Of a stretch of 64,000 bases of DNA, positions 9,401-17,109 are shown piece after piece. Source of the stretch: Akkermansiaceae bacterium (GTDB lineage: Bacteria > Verrucomicrobiota > Verrucomicrobiia > Verrucomicrobiales > Akkermansiaceae); NCBI GenBank assembly GCA_024233135.1, contig JACKPZ010000001.1, positions 240,874-304,873 of the forward strand, written 5' to 3'. The position numbers were made by a program, and so were the translations under genes. The first letter of the stretch is position 1; every line of letters begins with the position of its first letter. Under the pieces are notes generated by a model. It saw nothing but the letters and a program-made list of their open reading frames with translations. It did not search any database and was not told the DNA's origin.

Positions 9401-9802
9401 CGGATTCGCCTCCGGATCACGCTGGCCGACCCTGGTTTCGGAACCGTCGAATCCACCATAGATCCGAAGGCCGTCGATATTGAGATCAAAGGACTGTTCG
9501 CGGTCGCCGAACAGGCCGGTTTTGCCCTCATCGGGGTAATAGGTGCCCTGGGCGACCCAGATTTCATCACCTGAAGCGGAGGCCTCAAGGGCGTCCCGGA
9601 GATATTTGTAGGCATTGCCCCAATTGGTGCCGTTGCCGCCGGTCTTGATCGAGTTGTCGACGTAAATGGTTCGCGCGTCCGCCCGGCCGCCGCCGAAGAG
9701 AATCCCCAAGGTCAGGGCGCTGGCGAGAACCGGGAATCCGAGATGTTTCCGACGGACATGTCCCCGTCCCAATCCAGCAAACAACCCATTCATTCGAATC
9801 AT
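6485..9802 (-). CDS. Large secreted protein: right-handed beta-helix plus three choice-of-anchor D repeats
   Basis: 1105 residues with an N-terminal signal (LGFPVLASALTLGILFGGGRADA). Residues about 45-620 form a polymorphic-outer-membrane/beta-helix-like region: it opens with TIYVDNS...GNGTNWGNAYKYL and continues with repeated turns of the type GGAIAGDVDAVDCRFEGNS, closing with VDMGAYEFGD. Three Ig-like choice-of-anchor D (ASPM-SPD-2-Hydin-like) repeats follow, each ending near DPDENPFTVTLNGSG, DPDAEAEFTVTL or DADENPFNIDITGSG. The C-terminal module (SSNLLDWFSG...VRDNTPV...RFIRLK) resembles one I associate with secreted verrucomicrobial proteins. Likely a surface or secreted carbohydrate-binding or adhesive protein; no enzymatic residues can be assigned. 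Monocistronic, with its own terminator. Confidence 0.85.
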   Translation of the reverse strand: MIRMNGLFAGLGRGHVRRKHLGFPVLASALTLGILFGGGRADARTIYVDNSIKTGGNGTNWGNAYKYLRDALEASASGDEIWVAQGTYYPDEGKTGLFGDREQSFDLNIDGLRIYGGFDGSETRVGQRDPEANPTILSGKIWQGAGEEIFWSLHVIKATQSVLLDGLTVTGGNANGSLSWAYPNLPEYDRGGGCYLSGGATLRVNDCIFIENRAIESGGAVMIVGGSGKVVATNSRFEDNGVETYFLATSSGTGGAVSGDVDATDCEFIDNFVIAEPSNDDDNSIGTGGAIAGDVDAVDCRFEGNSVTSSAVAADDSTAIGGAIAGAVDALNCEFIGNSAETNGGDAIVSGGAISGPVSLKRCRFDNNSAIANASATDSICSGGAIDASSAAAVSCWFSANESGVGFAGNDGPTRGSGGGGAFHISGGNSTITNCVFVANITQFRGGAVVIDADPEENSLIIANSTFVDNGAGNEGAAVLCEGVLRIVNNIFWNTATTGSGVDLTNLIQVVETGVLRNTDLNYPTPSGFAQNVVNGGIASVTSIGGSDRYLGVTSDTLVNADPLFVDVADPDGPDDIFGTLDDGLRISAGSAALGTARDPDIDYRSFVPLDVQDVDDDNNFSERLPSDIARFVRIQDDYVDMGAYEFGDIQHVPDIELSISGGSPLVSGSSSVNFGTANGKTVTRNFTIKNVGLSNLNDLQVSLTGAGAANFSAIQPGNAPVVPGGAVGFSVTYKPLADGDHTATLRVASDDPDENPFTVTLNGSGLVPDIAVEYPSGTGLVDGKSTVSFGDVPVKSTSGRVFTIRNTGKASLTLGTISVKGNNKKDFSVGRPGKLVIPAGGSTTLVVSANPAKTGSTSATLSIKSSDPDAEAEFTVTLKTKGIIAPDIQVSQPPSNELASGATRSFGSVKLGLTYAKTFTIKNSGTSTLKDIKVKLSGATNHYTLTKSSVKKLKPGETTKFTVSFKPKSSGSFTAKVKISSNDADENPFNIDITGSGVAKSAKVRKSSLLDEFEDLFATRKSAKGVDAIASTVKSSDGQRYKVLVVKKGAGWNDSKHSVQVSSNLLDWFSGKKHTTVLVDNDKILKVRDNTPVTKGSKRFIRLK

Positions 9803-10020
9803 GGCGGGTGGTTAGCAAATCAGTTCCGAGCCTGCAAAGCAAATTCCGCACCCGAAACCCTTTGTTCCGAGGCGTTTCCGCACAGGCCGTTGATCGCCAG
9901 AGCCGCGCGTTTCCGCCGCCTGCGGGGAGGGCGTGACGGAATCCGTCTCCGGCCGCGGCAAACAGGCGGCGGACGGCGTTCATGACTGGACGTTTGATGA
10001 CCGGCGTTCATCCTCGGCAC

Positions 10021-10896
10021 ATGCAATCGATGACGGGATTCGGGCGGGGCAGCGCGCAGGCTGGGGAGTGGCTGGCAAACGTGGAGGCGGGATCGGTGAA
10101 CCGCAAGCAGGCCGAGGTGGTGGTCCAGATGTCGCGCGAGTTTTCCAGTCTGGAAACCGAAGTCCGCAAGACGGTGCTCGACCGGATCTCCCGCGGCCGG
10201 GTCAACGTGTCGATCTCGCTCGAACGCGCGGGTGGCGACTCGGCGGTCCTGAAGGTGGACGCCTCCCTCGCCAAGGCGCTGCATGACGCGTTCCGCGAAA
10301 TCTCGATCCTCACCGGCGAGGACGTCCTGCCCGCCGCATCCGACTACCTCCGCCACCCGGGGCTCATCGCCACCGGGTCCACCGAGTCCGATCCGCAGGA
10401 TGCATGGCGGGTGATCGAGCCCGCGCTGCGTGACGCGGTCGAGGCTCTCGTCACGATGCGTTCCAGCGAGGGCGCCCACCTCAAGGCGGATCTCGAGGCG
10501 CGCATCGGCACGCTCGCCGCCTTCGCCGCGCGGATTTCCACCGATGCGGCGGACCGTCCGGCGCGCCAGCGCGAATTGCTGCTGAAACGCCTGCGTGACG
10601 CCTCGCTTGATCTCGATCCGGCCGACGAGCGGGTGGTCAAGGAGATCGCGTTGTTCGCCGACCGCTGCGATGTGAGCGAGGAACTCACGCGGCTCGACTC
10701 GCATTTCGCCAAATTCCGCGAATACCTCGACGGCGAGGAGGCGCCCGGCCGGCCGCTCGATTTCCTCTGTCAGGAGTTGTTCCGCGAATTCAACACCATC
10801 GGCTCAAAGGCCAACGACGCGGGAATCGCCCAGACCGTCGTCGAGGCGAAGACCGAGCTCGAGAAGATCCGCGAGCAGGTGCAGAACGTCGAGTGA
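10021..10896 (+). CDS. yicC: YicC/YloC family endoribonuclease
   Basis: 291 residues, matching the family length. N-terminal YicC-like domain opens MQSMTGFGRG and the C-terminal DUF1732 region reads LDFLCQELFREFNTIGSKAND and ends with EKIREQVQNVE. E. coli YicC and its relatives are endoribonucleases implicated in small-RNA decay and stationary-phase survival. ATG 10021 fits the conserved N-terminus; an upstream in-frame ATG at 9982 would add 13 unconserved residues. It is divergent from the beta-helix gene across about 218 bp in which I see no convincing operator, and is followed after 46 bp by a peroxiredoxin-like gene. Confidence 0.93.
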   Translation: MQSMTGFGRGSAQAGEWLANVEAGSVNRKQAEVVVQMSREFSSLETEVRKTVLDRISRGRVNVSISLERAGGDSAVLKVDASLAKALHDAFREISILTGEDVLPAASDYLRHPGLIATGSTESDPQDAWRVIEPALRDAVEALVTMRSSEGAHLKADLEARIGTLAAFAARISTDAADRPARQRELLLKRLRDASLDLDPADERVVKEIALFADRCDVSEELTRLDSHFAKFREYLDGEEAPGRPLDFLCQELFREFNTIGSKANDAGIAQTVVEAKTELEKIREQVQNVE

Positions 10897-10942
10897 CAGA
10901 GGAAAACGGGAATAAACAGCGCCGCCAGGTCCTCGCACCGAC

Positions 10943-11665
10943 ATGTTGCCGCTTCCCGCCTCCCGGATCTTCCTGCTGTTGCTTCCCATCGCCTGCGGCT
11001 TCGCCTCGGGCCAGACGCTGCAGCGCCGGCTCGACGAACGTCGCGCGGAGTTCCTCAAATCCGCACCCGCCGACAAGATCGGGATCTATCAGGACGGCAT
11101 CGACGCCGTCGCCGCCAGCGGCATCCTCGAGAAAGCGAAGAAGAAGGGCGACAAGGCGCCCGGATTCACCCTCCGGAACGCCAAGGGCGAGGATGTGAAA
11201 CTCTCCGCCCTGCTCGCCAAGGGTCCCGTCGTGCTCACCTGGTACCGCGGCGGCTGGTGTCCCTACTGCAACATCGCCCTCGCGGCGCTTCAGGAGAAAA
11301 CGCCCGAGTTCAAGAAACATGGTGCCACGCTCGTCGCACTCACCCCGGAGCTGCCCGACCACTCGCTCGACACCGCGGGGAAAAACAAACTCACCTTCGA
11401 AGTGCTTTCCGACGTCGGCAACAAGGTGGCCCGGGAATACGGCATCGTGTTCCAGATGACCGACGGGGTGGCCAAGGCGATGCGAGCCGGCGCCAAGACC
11501 CACCTTCGCAACGGCGACGAAAGCGACGAACTCCCGCTGGCCGCGACCTATGTGATCGCCCCGGACGGCACGATCGCGTGGGCGTTTCTCGATGCCGACT
11601 ACCGCAACCGGGCCGAGCCGGATGATGTGGTGAAGGCGCTCGGAGCGCTCAAGTCCAAGCACTGA
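10943..11665 (+). CDS. Secreted peroxiredoxin-like protein (AhpC/TSA family)
   Basis: 240 residues with an N-terminal signal peptide (MLPLPASRIFLLLLPIACGFASG), so probably exported to the periplasm. The thioredoxin fold carries GDKAPGFTLRNAKG, then VVLTWYRGGWCPYCNIAL, a CPYC active site with two cysteines like the AhpC/TSA peroxiredoxin-like subgroup, then LVALTPELPDHS and ATYVIAPDGTIAWAF. Expected role: thiol-dependent peroxide reduction or disulfide exchange. The 3' end overlaps the convergent PfkB kinase gene by 17 bp. Probably co-transcribed with yicC. Confidence 0.88.
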   Translation: MLPLPASRIFLLLLPIACGFASGQTLQRRLDERRAEFLKSAPADKIGIYQDGIDAVAASGILEKAKKKGDKAPGFTLRNAKGEDVKLSALLAKGPVVLTWYRGGWCPYCNIALAALQEKTPEFKKHGATLVALTPELPDHSLDTAGKNKLTFEVLSDVGNKVAREYGIVFQMTDGVAKAMRAGAKTHLRNGDESDELPLAATYVIAPDGTIAWAFLDADYRNRAEPDDVVKALGALKSKH

Positions 11666-12761
11666 GAAAGGCCTCCAACTCGTCGAGCGACGGGCTCTTC
11701 GCGGTGCGCACGTAGTGGCCGCTGGTGGAAACGCCGAGGCCGAGACAGGCCTCCGGCGGCAGACCGAGCAGCATGCCGCGGATGAAACCCGCGTTGAAGT
11801 GATCGCCCGCGCCGGTGGTGATGAGCGGCTCGTCGGTGTACGGGCCGGGCACCCAGAAGCTGCCGTCCGCATCCGCGCAGGCGGCGGACTCGCGCGGGTG
11901 GACGACCGCCATCGCGATTCCGAGGCTGCCGCGGATGTCGGCCGCCAGTTCACGAAGTCCGTCCGGCGACTCGCCGAGGGTGGAGAACCCGAGGTCGGCA
12001 TGCACCCGTTGCGCCTCCTTCAGGTTGAGCCCCAGCACCGGACGGCCGAACTCGGAGAAGCGACCGAGCAGATCCAACAGCTCGAGAAGATCCTCGCGCG
12101 ACTTTTTCTCCGGGTCGCAGAGGTCGAAGAAGAAAATCCGGTCCTCGCGCTTCGGCACGGCCGGCAGCGCCTCGTCGAGGAAACCGCGCAGCAGTTCCGT
12201 CATGTGCGGCACCATCGTCCAGTTCAGCAGCGCGACGAGGTCCGCCGCAGCAAGTTTCCGCCGCAGCCCGTCGGCACCCATCGCATCGACGATCGCCGGG
12301 TAGGTCACCTCATCCAGACTGCGAAGCTGGCCGAGCATCAGCTTGCCATCCTTGAACTCGACCGCCGTCGTCAGCGCCGGATCGCAGAGGGCGATGACCT
12401 CCGCGTGGGCCGCCAGGTTCGCGAACACCGGATGGATGTTCGGTTTCCCCAACGCGCCGACGTAGGTCACCCGGGTCTCGGTCGCGAGCATCGCGTTGGC
12501 CATGATCGGTCCGTTGCCACCAAGTTTCTCCATCCGCGGATAGAACTCGATGTTGGTGCTCTTGCCCGCGGCTCCCTCGATGCGGCGGGCGAAGTCCGTG
12601 ATGGTGGCGATGGGCGCGAAATCCTCACCCGGTCCCTCGCGGCGCGCCACCGGGGTGACGATCGTGTCGACAAACCCATCGACGCCGATCCACACGTTCG
12701 GAACCGGAGCGTGGCGGCGCGCGGCGCGCAATGCAACCAAGGTGCGTGTTTTGAAATCCAT
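11649..12761 (-). CDS. PfkB family carbohydrate kinase
   Basis: 370 residues of the ribokinase/PfkB fold. The substrate-side motif is VWIGVDGFVDTIV, followed by MEKLGGNGPIMANAML (glycine-rich sugar loop). The C-terminal signature TTGAGDHFNAGFIRG contains the catalytic-base aspartate and the anion hole. Phosphorylates a sugar or nucleoside with ATP in the cytoplasm; the specific substrate cannot be told. ATG 12761 is chosen over a GTG two codons upstream. Convergent overlap of 17 bp with the peroxiredoxin-like gene. The upstream neighbour on the same strand encodes a secreted protein, so no pathway context helps. Confidence 0.9.
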   Translation of the reverse strand: MDFKTRTLVALRAARRHAPVPNVWIGVDGFVDTIVTPVARREGPGEDFAPIATITDFARRIEGAAGKSTNIEFYPRMEKLGGNGPIMANAMLATETRVTYVGALGKPNIHPVFANLAAHAEVIALCDPALTTAVEFKDGKLMLGQLRSLDEVTYPAIVDAMGADGLRRKLAAADLVALLNWTMVPHMTELLRGFLDEALPAVPKREDRIFFFDLCDPEKKSREDLLELLDLLGRFSEFGRPVLGLNLKEAQRVHADLGFSTLGESPDGLRELAADIRGSLGIAMAVVHPRESAACADADGSFWVPGPYTDEPLITTGAGDHFNAGFIRGMLLGLPPEACLGLGVSTSGHYVRTAKSPSLDELEAFLSAWT

Positions 12762-12818
12762 CGGCACCGATCATGCGGCGGCGCTCCGCCCGGTCAAGGC
12801 CCCCTGCACCCGCAGGGA

Positions 12819-13949
12819 TCAGAACTTTGTTTTCCCTGAAAACGAGATGAAATCGCGGATCGCCCAACCGGACGAGGTGTATTCCTCGAGCGTCAGAGTG
12901 GTATAATAACGGCCGGACGGCGGACGTTTCAGAGCCACCTTGCCACCGAGGTCGGTATATTGGTATCCCGCCTTGAGCGGGTTCATGTTCCGAGTGCCCA
13001 TCACGTAGCCCTTGATGCGGCCGCCCTTGTAGCGTTTCTTCACCGCCCACAAGCGCAGGCGCAGCGAGCCGCTCTTGCCGGAGTTCCGCAGGTTCGCCAC
13101 CTTCGCGACCTTGATTTTCACGCGGCCTCCTTTCGTTTTCCACGAGGCGGGACCCGCGAGATCGAGACTGCCGGTGGCCACCGGATTCTTCTTCCAGCGC
13201 TCCAGCGTGTAGGTCACCGGCCGGTCGACCGCGTTGGTGTTGTGCACCGCGAGATAGTAGGACCCCGGCGCGAGGTTCAGCTCGCTCAAGCCCGGCAGCG
13301 CGGGATCCGTCCCGCTGAAATTCGTGTAATATTGAAACGTCCCGCCCGAGGTGAACGCCGAGAGCTCGCCGGCCGGGATGATGTAGACCGACATGCCCGG
13401 ATTGCAGCCGTCGATGAAATACCGGAATCCCGACTGGATGGTGAAGCCGTGCCACATCCTGCCACCGTTGGCGTCCACATATTTGCTGCCCTGGATATAC
13501 ACATCGACGAATGACCATGACTCGGTCGACGTGGCCGGCACCTTGATGTCGTAGTCGAGTTCGAGGCGGTATGCGCTCGATGTCTGGGACTGCCCGCGCG
13601 CGCCCACGTAGTAGGTCCCCGGCCCCAGCGTCACCGACTTGGTGCCGAACGAATTGTCGAACATCGCGTAGCCGGAGAACGAGCGGTTGTTCACGAAGTT
13701 CGTGAGCTGGTCGCTCTTGAAGACGGCGCAATCCGCCGCGTAGTCGCTGGTGAAACGCAGGACGAAGGTTTTCGTCGATCCCACCGTGAACTGCTGGTGC
13801 CAATAAGCGCCGGTGCCGTTGAAGGTGCCGCCTTTGTCGATGAAATACGTTTCCACCGCGGACCGGGCGACGGACGAAAACGCAAGGAGGCCGAGCGCCA
13901 TCCGCAACAGCGGAGCGAACCGACAACCAACGATGGATGAGGGGATCAT
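12819..13949 (-). CDS. Secreted protein of unknown function with verrucomicrobial C-terminal module
   Basis: 376 residues from ATG 13949 (a GTG at 13964 is an alternative). The signal peptide (MALGLLAFSSVARSA region) precedes two beta-sandwich-like domains of the pre-peptidase C-terminal type (ETYFIDKGGTFNGTGAYWHQQFTV; LAPGSYYLAVHNTNAVDRPVTYTLE). The C-terminal third contains NLRNSGKSGSLRLRLWAV and RPPSGRYYTTLTLEEY, a pattern I associate with secreted verrucomicrobial proteins. No catalytic motif is visible. A 6-bp stem hairpin follows immediately after the stop (12802-12817) without a T-run. Possibly a surface adhesin or accessory domain protein. Confidence 0.78.
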   Translation of the reverse strand: MIPSSIVGCRFAPLLRMALGLLAFSSVARSAVETYFIDKGGTFNGTGAYWHQQFTVGSTKTFVLRFTSDYAADCAVFKSDQLTNFVNNRSFSGYAMFDNSFGTKSVTLGPGTYYVGARGQSQTSSAYRLELDYDIKVPATSTESWSFVDVYIQGSKYVDANGGRMWHGFTIQSGFRYFIDGCNPGMSVYIIPAGELSAFTSGGTFQYYTNFSGTDPALPGLSELNLAPGSYYLAVHNTNAVDRPVTYTLERWKKNPVATGSLDLAGPASWKTKGGRVKIKVAKVANLRNSGKSGSLRLRLWAVKKRYKGGRIKGYVMGTRNMNPLKAGYQYTDLGGKVALKRPPSGRYYTTLTLEEYTSSGWAIRDFISFSGKTKF

Positions 13950-14006
13950 GGGCGGAGATCCCACCCGAAACCGACAGCGTCGTCAACGCCGCAGGCGCTC
14001 GGCGGG

Positions 14007-15896
14007 CTATTCCTGCAGATACGTCCGCTGCCGGTAGAGCAGCGCGTAGGGCACGAAGACGACGGCCGTGCCGAGCATGAGCCAGGTGAAGAAGCGGAAA
14101 TACTCCGCGCCGTGGAGTTTCGTCTGGCCGCCGGAGAACGCGGAGCGCGTGAAGGCGGAGCCGGAGCCAGCGGTCGCGGCTTCCTTGGCGATGCCGAGCT
14201 CTTCCTTGCGGCGGTCGAGCCATGGTTTTTCCGGGTGGAGGAAATCAAGGAACGATTCCTCTTCCCCGCCCGCGGCGGGCTCCTTGTATTCGATGACCAT
14301 GCCGATGTCCCACTCGGTGCCCGTCTTGCGGTCGGGCCCGTCGCTCATCAGGCGGGCGCGGTTCGAGTTGAGGATGTCGAAGCGGATCGGCGAGCCCCAC
14401 GGGTCCTGATAGGTAGCGAGCGCCTTGTTACCGGCCTCGTCATCGGGGAACCTGCCGCCGTTGGCTTCGAACAAGCGTTCGATCTCGGCGGCGGCGGCTT
14501 CGAATTTTTCCTTCCCGGGGATATCATAACTCTCCGGCACACCATCCTTCACACGGGCGACGATGTCATCGGCAGGATCCTCTTCGTCGTATCCCGGCAA
14601 CACGATGTTGCGCGCGGATTTTTCCCATCCTTCCGGCTGCCTGGCCACGGCCTCCTCGAACTGGCGCGTGGCGCTGTCGGGGATCTGGATGAAATGGTTC
14701 ACGCCGGCGACGAACAGGTTTCCGACCGCCACGGAGCCGAGATAGAGGCACATGACGAGCGATTTCATTGTCTTGGGCGCCTGGGTGTAGGCGAACTCAA
14801 GAGCAACGATGGAAACCATGACCTCCGCCACGGTGAGCAGGGCGAAGGCGATGATCTGCCAGCCGATGTTCGGTTTCGCCCCGCCGTCGATCCATTGCTG
14901 GATGAGGGCGACCAGCGCGAACGAACCGGCCATGATGAAGAGGCCGAGGCCGATCTTGCGCAGCGGCGTGAGTTTCCAGATCCGGTCGCCCGCCGGATAG
15001 AAGAGATAGGTGAAAAGCGGGATGAACGTGAGGACGAAGACCGAGTTGAGCGATTGGATCTGCGAGGGCAGCCACTCGAAGCCGAGGAAGTTGCGGTCCA
15101 TGTCCATCGACTGGAAGATCCACGTCGAACCCGTCTGGTCGAAGAGCGCCCAGAACATCGCGACGATCAGATAGAGCGGCAGCAGTTTCAGGATCGTGAC
15201 GAGGCCGCCGCCGGTGAACATCTCCTTCACGAAGCCCATCCCGCCCGCCGGCACGTGGACGAAACGCTTGCGGCCCAGCCAGAACACGAAGGTGGCGATG
15301 GCCATCAGCACGCCGGGCACGCCAAAGGCCCAGTGCGGTCCGTACCACTCGAGCAGCCACGGCGTGAGCAGCATCGAGATGAAGGCGCCGATGTTGATGG
15401 AGAAATAGAACCAGTTGAAGATGCGGGTGAGCAGGTGGGCGTTGCGGGCGCCGAACTGATCGCCGACGTGGGCGGAGACGCAGGGTTTGATGCCGCCGGA
15501 GCCGAGCGCGATCAGACCGAGGCCGGCGGCGAGCCATACCGGCGAGTTTCCGAACACGCCCATGCAGGCGAGCGCGGCATGGCCGGCGCAATACACCAGC
15601 GAGAGCCAGACGATGGTGAGGTATTTCCCCGCGAACAGATCCGCCAGCAACGCGCCGAGGACCGGCGTGAAATACACCGCGCTGTTGAAGAGGTGGACCT
15701 TTTCCGTGGCCTCCGCCTCGTTCATCACGGACACGCCATGGCCGTCCATCAGATGCAGGTAGCTCACCATGAACACGGCGAGCACCGCCTTCATCCCGTA
15801 GAAGGAGAAACGCTCGGCGGCTTCGTTTCCTATGATGTGCGGCACGCCCGGCGGCATGCCCTCGAGGTCGGACGGAGAGGTGCGGTAATTCGACAT
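14007..15896 (-). CDS. POT/PTR family proton-coupled oligopeptide transporter with a large soluble insert
   Basis: 629 residues against roughly 450-500 for bacterial POTs. The MFS core shows family signatures: NEAAERFSFYGMKAVL in TM1, GLIALGSGGIKPCVSAHVGDQF, and FNWFYFSINIGAFIS (the PTR2 motif). Residues about 402-598, just before the last TM (YFRFFTWLMLGTAVVFVPYALL), form a soluble insert. Part of it (YQDPWGSPIRFDI then SDGPDRKTGTEWDIG, residues about 495-532) strongly resembles the C-terminal region of type II secretion major pseudopilins (GspG). Imports di- or tripeptides with protons across the inner membrane. The role of the insert is unknown. Monocistronic on present evidence. Confidence 0.93.
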   Translation of the reverse strand: MSNYRTSPSDLEGMPPGVPHIIGNEAAERFSFYGMKAVLAVFMVSYLHLMDGHGVSVMNEAEATEKVHLFNSAVYFTPVLGALLADLFAGKYLTIVWLSLVYCAGHAALACMGVFGNSPVWLAAGLGLIALGSGGIKPCVSAHVGDQFGARNAHLLTRIFNWFYFSINIGAFISMLLTPWLLEWYGPHWAFGVPGVLMAIATFVFWLGRKRFVHVPAGGMGFVKEMFTGGGLVTILKLLPLYLIVAMFWALFDQTGSTWIFQSMDMDRNFLGFEWLPSQIQSLNSVFVLTFIPLFTYLFYPAGDRIWKLTPLRKIGLGLFIMAGSFALVALIQQWIDGGAKPNIGWQIIAFALLTVAEVMVSIVALEFAYTQAPKTMKSLVMCLYLGSVAVGNLFVAGVNHFIQIPDSATRQFEEAVARQPEGWEKSARNIVLPGYDEEDPADDIVARVKDGVPESYDIPGKEKFEAAAAEIERLFEANGGRFPDDEAGNKALATYQDPWGSPIRFDILNSNRARLMSDGPDRKTGTEWDIGMVIEYKEPAAGGEEESFLDFLHPEKPWLDRRKEELGIAKEAATAGSGSAFTRSAFSGGQTKLHGAEYFRFFTWLMLGTAVVFVPYALLYRQRTYLQE

Positions 15897-15963
15897 ACGG
15901 AACGGACGCGGACTCCCATGGCAGAGCAGGAAGCGTGCGGCAAGGAGGGAAAACCCCGCCGGA

Positions 15964-17109
15964 TCACGAAGGCGATGCCACTTCCCGCAGGATCGCCTCG
16001 AAATCGCGGACGATCGCCGGCCACGAGAGGGTCTCCGCCGAGGCGCGGGCGCCGGTGCCGATGCGGCGGCGGAGGTCGTCGTCGAGCAGGCGCAGCGAGG
16101 CTGCTAGAAACGACTGCTCGTCGCCGAGCGGCACCTTGAGCAGGTTCCCGCCGTCGCGGCCGTGCCATGCGGCGGCGGCGCTGTCATAGGCGACGGACGC
16201 GAGGCCGCTGGCCATGCCTTCGAGCAGCACATTGCCGAAGGTCTCGGTCTCGCTCGGGAAAAGCTGGATGTCGGCCGAGGCGTAACACGCGGCAAGGTCC
16301 GCGCCGGTGCGGTATCCGGTGAAACGAACGTCCGGATGGTTGCGCTCGAGCTCCGCTCGCGCCGGACCGTCGCCGACGACCACGCCGACGACATCGGGGC
16401 GCACCTCGCGCATCGCGGCGATCGCGCGCAGGGCGAGGCCGATGTTTTTCTCCGACGAGACACGGCCGACGACGATGACGACGGGCGCGCCGTCACCGGC
16501 GCCCCACGAGCTGCGGAGCTCCGCGCTGCGGCGGGACGGCTGATAGAGATCCGCATCGACGCCCCGGCCGAGCACGGCGGCCTTGGTGAAACCGGCGGCG
16601 AGCAGGGCGTCGCGCGATTCCGGCGAAGGGGCGACCGTGCGGGCGAGGCGGTTGTGGAACCATTTCTGATAGCCCCACACCCGCTCACCGATCCAGCCGA
16701 TGCCGTAGCGGTGGAGGTACTGGCGGAAATTCGTGTGGTAACCGCCGACGACGGGAATGCCGAGTTTCCGCGCGGCGGCGACGGCGGAGAACCCGAGCGG
16801 GGTCTCGATGGCGACGTAGACAACGTCGGGTTTCGTCCGGCTCCAGCGGCGGCGGAACCATCCGGGCCACGGAGCGCCGACGCGGATTTCCCAATACCCG
16901 GGCAGCGGCCACGACGGAATCCCGGTCTCGTGTTCGCCGCGCGGAGGACCGGAACGGATGATCTCCACCTGGTGGCCGAGTTTCCGCAGGCCGGAGGTGA
17001 TGCGGCCGAGCGAGAGCGCCACGCCGTTGATGTCCGGCACGAAGGTGTCCGAGACGACCTCGACGCGCAGCGGGCGGGACGGATCGGGCTGGGCGTTCGG
17101 TTCGGTCAT
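15964..17109 (-). CDS. GT4 glycosyltransferase (alpha-mannosyltransferase-like)
   Basis: 381 residues, GT-B fold. N-terminal half begins VEVVSDTFVPDINGVALSLGR, as in MgtA/PimB-type GDP-mannose-dependent mannosyltransferases. The C-terminal nucleotide-sugar half has VVIVVGRVSSEKNIGLAL, VVGDGPARAELE and the EX7E motif in SETETFGNVLLEG. The start at 17109 is fixed by an ATGA overlap with the stop of kpsC, so the two are translationally coupled. It could add a sugar to the capsule linker or to another envelope glycolipid; donor and acceptor are inferred from the family only. Confidence 0.9.
   Translation of the reverse strand: MTEPNAQPDPSRPLRVEVVSDTFVPDINGVALSLGRITSGLRKLGHQVEIIRSGPPRGEHETGIPSWPLPGYWEIRVGAPWPGWFRRRWSRTKPDVVYVAIETPLGFSAVAAARKLGIPVVGGYHTNFRQYLHRYGIGWIGERVWGYQKWFHNRLARTVAPSPESRDALLAAGFTKAAVLGRGVDADLYQPSRRSAELRSSWGAGDGAPVVIVVGRVSSEKNIGLALRAIAAMREVRPDVVGVVVGDGPARAELERNHPDVRFTGYRTGADLAACYASADIQLFPSETETFGNVLLEGMASGLASVAYDSAAAAWHGRDGGNLLKVPLGDEQSFLAASLRLLDDDLRRRIGTGARASAETLSWPAIVRDFEAILREVASPS

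Noticed and set aside
12802..12817. Hairpin CCCTGC..GCAGGG after the secreted-protein gene as an intrinsic terminator
   Set aside because: Short 6-bp stem with no following T-run on the minus strand; not called as a terminator.
13171..13184. CCGGTGGCCACCGG palindrome as a possible second copy of the REP hairpin
   Set aside because: It lies inside a coding region, lacks the GTGA loop, the TTAG tetranucleotide and the flanking hairpins, so it is probably chance in GC-rich DNA.
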